A stretch of DNA of 38,108 nt from UBA3206 sp963623875 (GTDB lineage Bacteria > Bacillota_I > Bacilli_A > Acholeplasmatales > Anaeroplasmataceae): positions 1-38,108 of the forward strand of contig CAVFNL010000012.1 of NCBI GenBank assembly GCA_963623875.1, given 5' to 3'. The notes beneath the pieces are model-generated. The model searched no databases, was not told the DNA's origin, and saw only the letters and a list, made by a program, of their open reading frames with translations. Positions 33,552-38,108 of this stretch are shown here, one piece after another. Position numbers and translations under genes: made by a program. The first letter of the stretch is position 1, and each line of letters opens with the position of its first letter.

Positions 33552-34337
33552 ATGAAAGTTTATATTAGAGTTAATGATAAAGGTATTTTTGCAAGTAAAA
33601 ATATTGCTTATGCATATTATGGATTTTATGAAATGGGAGCAGAAATAGAATATTATAGACATGCTAGTGCAATTAATGATTATAATATTGAAGATATTAT
33701 AGTTGGGTATGTTGCTGATGTAAGATACATACTTAAAAAATATGGTTTAGATAATACAGAAAAAGATTATCCTTTAGAAATACAAGAGTATCTTGGCAGA
33801 AAAATATGGGAATCTGATATTGATACCGTTAGTTCTAATCATTCACTTTGGCCAGTATTTATTAAACCTAAAGAATGTAAATTATTTAATGGTATTGTTA
33901 TTAGAAGTACCAAAGATTTGTTTGGTTATGGTATTAGTCCGAAAGCTTTAGTATATTGTAGCGATGTTATTAATTTTGTTGCAGAATGGAGAGTATTTGT
34001 AAGGTATGGCAAGATATTGTCTGTAAGACCATATTTTGGTGATTGGAGAATCCATTATGATTCTAAAGTTATAGAACAATGTTTAAATGATTATAAGTCT
34101 CAACCATCAGGATTTGCAATGGATTTTGGAGTAACAGATGATGGTAGAACATTACTAATTGAAGTAAATGATGGATTTTCTATAGGTTGTTATGGCCTAG
34201 ATGCTATAAGTTATGCTAAGTTGTTATCTGCTAGATGGGCTGAGTTAACTAATACTTTAGATGAATATGATTTTATAAATGAAAAAGAAGCATGGATAAA
34301 AAGAAGGAATTCAAAGTTGTTGTGTAATTCTTTATAA
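33552..34337 (+). CDS. ATP-grasp protein, R2K-like clade (DUF4343-type)
   Basis: A 261-residue ATP-grasp protein. Nucleotide-binding features include the lysine in VFIKPKECKLFNG, the arginines in AEWRVFVRYGKILSVRPY, and the metal-binding FAMDFGVTDDGRTLLIEVNDGFS (D...E-x-N). This layout fits the R2K ATP-grasp clade, predicted to add amino acids or peptides to proteins and often seen in phages and mobile regions. It is an orphan gene; no substrate peptide is visible nearby. I chose the ATG after AAGTGA; a longer frame adds 20 residues with no match. Its neighbours, a possible small RNA and a Fic remnant, suggest a variable segment. Confidence 0.65.
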   Translation: MKVYIRVNDKGIFASKNIAYAYYGFYEMGAEIEYYRHASAINDYNIEDIIVGYVADVRYILKKYGLDNTEKDYPLEIQEYLGRKIWESDIDTVSSNHSLWPVFIKPKECKLFNGIVIRSTKDLFGYGISPKALVYCSDVINFVAEWRVFVRYGKILSVRPYFGDWRIHYDSKVIEQCLNDYKSQPSGFAMDFGVTDDGRTLLIEVNDGFSIGCYGLDAISYAKLLSARWAELTNTLDEYDFINEKEAWIKRRNSKLLCNSL

Positions 34338-34387
34338 TATCCAATAGTATCTTTTTGTTTAAGATTATTTCTAAATTTGACAACTTT

Positions 34388-34439
34388 ATTCTCGTAATCT
34401 ATTGATTATTCTCGTAAAATATCACAAAATTTATGAGAA
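34388..34439. other. Operator-like repeats before the Fic remnant
   Basis: ATTCTCGTAA occurs at 34388 and 34408, exactly 20 bp apart (two helical turns). An inverted relative TTATGAGAA is at 34431, just before the Fic start, and further TTATGAGAAT/TATGAGAAA copies lie after the remnant at 34787-34804. They could be sites for the winged-helix domain once encoded by the Fic gene. Confidence 0.4.
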
Positions 34440-34450
34440 AGGAAAACTTT

Positions 34451-34762
34451 ATGGGAAATTCGATTATAAAAGAATTACAAATTATAAATGGGATAGCACA
34501 ATAATTGAATATATTGCAAAAATACAAGAGATGAAGGGTCGACAAGAGTTATATTTGGCTCAAAAGTAATTATAACTTGATAGATTTGTCGAAACTGCAT
34601 TTAAAACCAAAATTGAAAAAATAACTAAATCTGATATTGCTGAACTTTGTCCAACAATTTCTGTTAGTGCAGTTGAAAAAGCAATCGCAACATTGATAAA
34701 GGATGGAAAAGTAAAAAAAATATGGACAAGGTAAGAATACATACTATGTGCTAATAAAATAA
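34451..34762 (+). pseudogene. Fic-family protein remnant, catalytic core deleted
   Basis: The frame reads GKFDYKRITNYKWDSTIIEY, then IAKIQEMKGRQELYLAQK, then two stop codons. The same frame continues RFVETAFKTKIEKITKSDIAELCPTISVSAVEKAIATLIKDGKV. The first part matches the N-terminal segment of Fic proteins of the DUF4172 type. The second matches their C-terminal winged-helix domain. The Fic core of roughly 200 residues, including the HPFxxGNGR motif, is missing. One extra base near 34723 shifts the frame: reading from 34724 restores GQGKNTYYVLIK and a stop. The frame is also shifted near the start, since the ATG with a good AAAGGAA site is out of phase. Clearly dead. Confidence 0.8.
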
Positions 34763-35049
34763 TTGTTTTCTAAAGATATATTAAAATTATGAGAATATGA
34801 GAAAATATATTGATGAAAGAAACCATTTTCAGTAGGTAGGTGGTTTTAGCATTTTTAGAAATCAAAAAACAGAAGAACATTATATAATGAATTGTTATAT
34901 TTCAAGGAATGCAATGAAAGTTTATACTTTAGAAAGTGTAGATGGTATCATAAAAGTGTCTTCACTGCAAAATTGATATAAATTTTTACGCAAATAAATT
35001 TTACTAAACTTTCTTTGGGTAAAAAATAAGTTATATAATCTTCTACAAT
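34763..35049. other. Unassigned AT-rich stretch
   Basis: Beyond two TATGAGAA-type repeats at its left edge I see no gene, hairpin or repeat. A 29-codon frame at about 34888-34977 lacks a Shine-Dalgarno site and any recognisable sequence. It is probably decayed flanking DNA. Confidence 0.4.
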
Positions 35050-35421
35050 TCAATCTATAATATGTGGATAATCACAAAATAAATCGTCTTCTATAATAGA
35101 TCTTTCTTCAAAAACTAGATTTTTCTTATATTCTTTGAATGCCCTATGCTTTTTTTCAATACGATATATATTATATTTTGAATAAGAATTTGCAAGTTTT
35201 ACTTTTAATTTATCAATTGCTATTAGATAGTTATTATCTATGACGTTTAAATTTTCACAATGATATTCTTTATCATTAACATTTAGTTTAGCTGATACTT
35301 TATATTTTTTTGATTTAGAATCATAATCAATTAATACTTTATATGCATATTGAGATAACTCTTTTTCTATAAAATCTTTATCGCTTTTATTTAATTTAAT
35401 ATTTATTGTTACAATTTTCAT
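35050..35421 (-). CDS. Short HPF/S30AE-like protein
   Basis: A 123-residue basic protein that resembles the N-terminal domain of ribosome hibernation factors: a helix (KDFIEKELSQYAYKV), strands KKYKVSAKLNVNDKEYHCE, and a second helix IAIDKLKVKLANSYSKY matching the D-x-Y-x-A-I-D...KL pattern of HPF. It lacks the long-HPF dimerisation domain; its tail (YKKNLVFEERSIIEDDL) is short and acidic. The start has AGGAGA upstream. It follows the HIT gene after a terminator, with no separate promoter visible, so readthrough may feed it. The family is inferred from pattern; a full hpf gene elsewhere is likely. Confidence 0.5.
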   Translation of the reverse strand: MKIVTINIKLNKSDKDFIEKELSQYAYKVLIDYDSKSKKYKVSAKLNVNDKEYHCENLNVIDNNYLIAIDKLKVKLANSYSKYNIYRIEKKHRAFKEYKKNLVFEERSIIEDDLFCDYPHIID

Positions 35422-35444
35422 GATTTTTTCTCCTATAAATAAAA

Positions 35445-35475
35445 AATATAGATGTAATTTTCTTACACCTATATT
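35445..35475 (-). terminator. Terminator after the HIT gene
   Basis: Stem AATATAGGTGTAA/TTACATCTATATT (13 bp, one G-U) with a 5-base loop, and TTTTATTT on the minus strand. Confidence 0.75.
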
Positions 35476-35505
35476 ATAGCTTTTTGATATGCTGTTTTGT
35501 AATGA

Positions 35506-35934
35506 TTATTTTTTTATTTCACTTAAGATATCATCTAAATTATATTTACCTTCATTGTTTGCTTCAAGTCCTTCAACTTTAAACTTATCATTAACAAATA
35601 ATAATTTAGAATTATCATTTTCATATCTTGGAATAATATGAATATGGAAGTGTGGAACAGTTTGTCCTGCAACTTCATTACAGTTGTTTACGATATTAAA
35701 ACCATCGCAATTAAGTTTCTCTTTAAGTTCTTTACAAAGTTTATGAACAACTAACATAACTTTGCTAAGTGTTTCATAATCTATTTCTAGCATATTTTTA
35801 ACACATTTTTTAGGTATTACAAGAGTATGCCCTTTTGTTTGTTGGGATAAATCTAGAATTGCTAGAACATCATCATCCTCATATACTTTTTTTGAAGAAA
35901 ATTCTCCACTTATTATTTTATCAAAAACATCCAT
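35506..35934 (-). CDS. HIT-family nucleotide hydrolase
   Basis: A 142-residue histidine-triad protein. The signature HFHIHIIPR (H-x-H-x-H) is present near residue 100, preceded by TKGHTLVIPKKCVKNMLE. Members cleave nucleoside 5'-phosphoramidates or similar dinucleotides. Length and the absence of a fused domain fit the Hit/YcfF branch. GTGAGG precedes the start. It precedes the HPF-like gene, with a terminator between them. Confidence 0.93.
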   Translation of the reverse strand: MDVFDKIISGEFSSKKVYEDDDVLAILDLSQQTKGHTLVIPKKCVKNMLEIDYETLSKVMLVVHKLCKELKEKLNCDGFNIVNNCNEVAGQTVPHFHIHIIPRYENDNSKLLFVNDKFKVEGLEANNEGKYNLDDILSEIKK

Positions 35935-35981
35935 AAAATTACCTCACTTTTTAATGATTATAAATCATAATCATATGATTT

Positions 35982-37094
35982 TCAATTTTTGTTTATTAAT
36001 TTATTTAATACTATATTATATTCAGAAATAAATTTATTTAATTCAATATCTGTTTTAGGAAGTGCTACTTCCTTATTATAAAATGATGATAGATACATTG
36101 AATTTAAAAGAAGAAGACTATATATCCCATCTTCACCAGGGATTGTTATATTATTACTAAAATTAATAAATAAATCTTTATATACATTATCATTTGGCAC
36201 TATACTTACAATTTTGTTTGTATAAGATGGTTTTATAAACATATCATTTGTTTCATTTAAATATTCATCATATGTTTTATCTAAAATTTTTAATGTAATA
36301 CCATTATTATCTTTTGTAAGAAGAGCTTCTTTAAATAATATTTCTAATCTAAATCTATTAAATGGATCCGTTGTAGTAGAATTGTATGTTAGGCTAAAGT
36401 TTTTATACTTGAGTATCGCATCTGCACTATCTTCAACTTCAATATTATGAATTCTTGTTGAAATATTAGAATATACTGCAAAAGGAAGGCTGAAGAGATA
36501 GTATATGATATCAAGGCTATGGGAGGCTTGATTTATAAGAAGCCCTCCACCTTCACTATCCCACTTAGCTCTCCATGAAGAAGAAGCGTAATAACTATTT
36601 GGTCTAAAGTATGAATTATTTATAATATTAACACTTAAAATATCTCCATATTTTTTAGTATCTATTATATTTTTAATAAATTTATAATCATTCAGTAATC
36701 TTTGTTGGTATATAATACCATATAATAAATTATTATATATTTTTTTATTTTCTAGATAACTTAAATTCATTTCTTTGGCATCTAAAACGCTTATGCCTAA
36801 TGGCTTCTCACAAAGGACATTTATACCTCTTTTAAAAGCTTCTAGGGCAATATTTTTATGTGTTTTATGAGGTGTTGTTATAATAAATGAATCGATATGA
36901 ATATTTTTATTATCAATTTCCTTAAGCAAAGAATTGATATCTTGTGTAATATAAATATCATCATTTATAAATTCCTTTTTTCGAGTATCATTTATTCTAA
37001 CTAATGCTTTAATAGACATTTCTTTAACTTCGTTTTTTATTAATTTTGCGTATTTAAATCCTTGAGATCCAACTCCGATTATTGCGATATCCAT
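35982..37094 (-). CDS. Gfo/Idh/MocA-family oxidoreductase
   Basis: A 370-residue NAD(P)-dependent sugar or sugar-derivative dehydrogenase. The Rossmann start IAIIGVGSQGFKYAKLI is followed by the active-site E-K-P motif at residues 96-98 (INVLCEKPLG). The substrate-side GGGLLINQASHSLDIIYYL carries the conserved histidine. Length is typical. GAGGATATAG precedes the ATG, which overlaps the end of the upstream relative by 16 bases. The substrate cannot be named; the GH28 gene in this window makes an unsaturated or oxidised sugar acid possible, but the genes are not adjacent. Confidence 0.92.
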   Translation of the reverse strand: MDIAIIGVGSQGFKYAKLIKNEVKEMSIKALVRINDTRKKEFINDDIYITQDINSLLKEIDNKNIHIDSFIITTPHKTHKNIALEAFKRGINVLCEKPLGISVLDAKEMNLSYLENKKIYNNLLYGIIYQQRLLNDYKFIKNIIDTKKYGDILSVNIINNSYFRPNSYYASSSWRAKWDSEGGGLLINQASHSLDIIYYLFSLPFAVYSNISTRIHNIEVEDSADAILKYKNFSLTYNSTTTDPFNRFRLEILFKEALLTKDNNGITLKILDKTYDEYLNETNDMFIKPSYTNKIVSIVPNDNVYKDLFINFSNNITIPGEDGIYSLLLLNSMYLSSFYNKEVALPKTDIELNKFISEYNIVLNKLINKN

Positions 37095-38050
37095 TCTATA
37101 TCCTCACATTCTATAGCCTTGTTTAAAGATATGGCTTCAGCCATTTTTATTGAAATATAAGAATCTTCTAATGCATTGTTATTATTATATATTTCAATAC
37201 CATATTTAATATATTTTTTCATACTAAGAAGAATTTTTTTGATTGCATATAAATCACTATCTATTTTGTGATTATATTTTATCTTTTTTGTTTTAAATAT
37301 ATTATCATTATCTAAATAGTAGATAATATCATTTATAATTTCTCCCCTACTACCACGAACATTTATATATCTATTTCTAATAGGGGAACGATATTCTTCA
37401 CTAGTAAAATTATAAAATAATACTTTTTTATTATAATATTCTAAAGTAAGATGCACTTCTTTAGAATCTATCACAAGTCCATCATGGTATGTATTATATC
37501 TATCTTTATATCTAGTTGTTTTAAAAATATAAGATGAACCACATATGTTTTTAACCCTAGATTTTAATATTTCTCTTGCGATTGATATTGCATGATAATC
37601 ATGTGCATAAGAGAGTGTAAGAGATTCTACTTCACCAATTATATTTGAATTTATTTCGTTTATCAAACAAGAAATATAAGGTGTTTTAATATACTGTTCT
37701 GCGACTTGAATTTTAAGACCATCTTTTATGGCATTGTTATAGTCTTCTATATCTTGATAAGATAAAGCACAAGGAGTTTCCATAAGAATCGAGAAGCCTT
37801 TTTTTGCATAATAAATAGCTGTTTTTAAAATGTGTTGTTTATCAACGCATACAACAATAAAATCAGGTTTTAAATTTAACATTTCCTTTTCATCCATTGA
37901 TGTATGTATGTTATATTTATCACTTAATTTATTTAATTTTTCTTCATTACGACAAAGCCAACAAACAAGTTCTAATGATTTATTTGATATTGAGGCTTTT
38001 GCATAAAATTCTGAACGGTATCCACTACCTACTAATGCAAATCTTAACAT
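37079..38050 (-). CDS. Gfo/Idh/MocA-like protein lacking the EKP lysine
   Basis: A 323-residue relative of the next gene. The Rossmann start FALVGSGYRSEFYAKAS and the N-terminal fold are kept. The E-K-P motif reads E-T-P at residues 91-93 (LMETPCAL), which removes the lysine used in catalysis. The GG...H segment of the partner has no clear counterpart; DSKEVHLTLEYY may replace it. The protein may therefore bind NAD(P) and sugar without oxidising it, or act as a partner subunit. It overlaps the following gene by 16 bases, so the two are made together. No strong ribosome site precedes the ATG. Confidence 0.8.
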   Translation of the reverse strand: MLRFALVGSGYRSEFYAKASISNKSLELVCWLCRNEEKLNKLSDKYNIHTSMDEKEMLNLKPDFIVVCVDKQHILKTAIYYAKKGFSILMETPCALSYQDIEDYNNAIKDGLKIQVAEQYIKTPYISCLINEINSNIIGEVESLTLSYAHDYHAISIAREILKSRVKNICGSSYIFKTTRYKDRYNTYHDGLVIDSKEVHLTLEYYNKKVLFYNFTSEEYRSPIRNRYINVRGSRGEIINDIIYYLDNDNIFKTKKIKYNHKIDSDLYAIKKILLSMKKYIKYGIEIYNNNNALEDSYISIKMAEAISLNKAIECEDIEWISQ

Positions 38051-38108
38051 AAAATCACGTATTATTAATATTGATAGGGTTTATATCAATTATTAATAAA
38101 TTCCTTTC

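Noticed and set aside
34560..34742. A 60-codon minus-strand ORF
   Set aside because: Antisense to the Fic remnant, with no ribosome-binding site or family.
34888..34977. 29-codon plus-strand ORF
   Set aside because: No Shine-Dalgarno, no recognised sequence, in decayed DNA.

Overview
This window is a replication-origin region from an AT-rich, low-GC Gram-positive bacterium. Evidence for this is the block rpmH-rnpA-yidC-jag on the minus strand facing dnaA-dnaN-yaaA-recF-gyrB-gyrA on the plus strand. Between them lies a run of DnaA boxes, and there are two parS sites nearby. UGA is used as a stop (rnpA, gyrB), so this is not a Mycoplasma-code organism. RNA polymerase delta (rpoE), a T-box leader on asnS, an NrnA-type phosphoesterase and a SEC-C-tagged methionine aminopeptidase point to Bacilli in the broad sense. 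The BspA-like surface protein and the intracellular pectin-type hydrolase suggest an uncultured gut-associated Bacilli lineage (inference).

Left arm, 1-19.7 kb, almost all minus strand. From the left: a secreted Ig-like surface protein; a 40-residue membrane peptide with map; a BspA-like surface protein whose promoter spacer is a run of 16 Ts; tRNA-Gln; nrnA; asnS with its T-box; a 5'-truncated FtsX-type permease; a sensor kinase/response regulator pair; and two near-identical 178-bp tandem copies of what looks like a small-RNA gene. Then come apt (plus strand), rpoE, a DUF1934-like gene, recR-ybaB-dnaX, a HAD phosphatase, a permuted NlpC/P60-like enzyme with no visible ribosome-binding site, and jag-yidC-rnpA-rpmH.

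Origin and right arm, 19.7-33.4 kb. The DnaA-box cluster precedes dnaA, and a further box lies between dnaA and dnaN. After gyrA comes a tightly packed operon: two small membrane proteins, a GH28 glycosidase, a RecB/Cas4-type nuclease fused to an XPD/DinG-type helicase, and a TerB-like protein that overlaps the helicase.

Variable segment, 33.4-35.0 kb. It holds a minus-strand hairpin and terminator with no visible gene, an orphan ATP-grasp (R2K-like) gene, a Fic-family pseudogene that has lost its catalytic core, and unassigned DNA. The right end (35.0-38.1 kb, minus strand) holds a short HPF-like protein, a HIT protein and two overlapping Gfo/Idh/MocA oxidoreductases; one of these lacks the catalytic lysine of the EKP motif.

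The strongest candidates for something undescribed are the duplicated small-RNA locus at 11104-11527, the homopolymer-spaced promoter of the BspA-like gene, and the nuclease-helicase/TerB pair.
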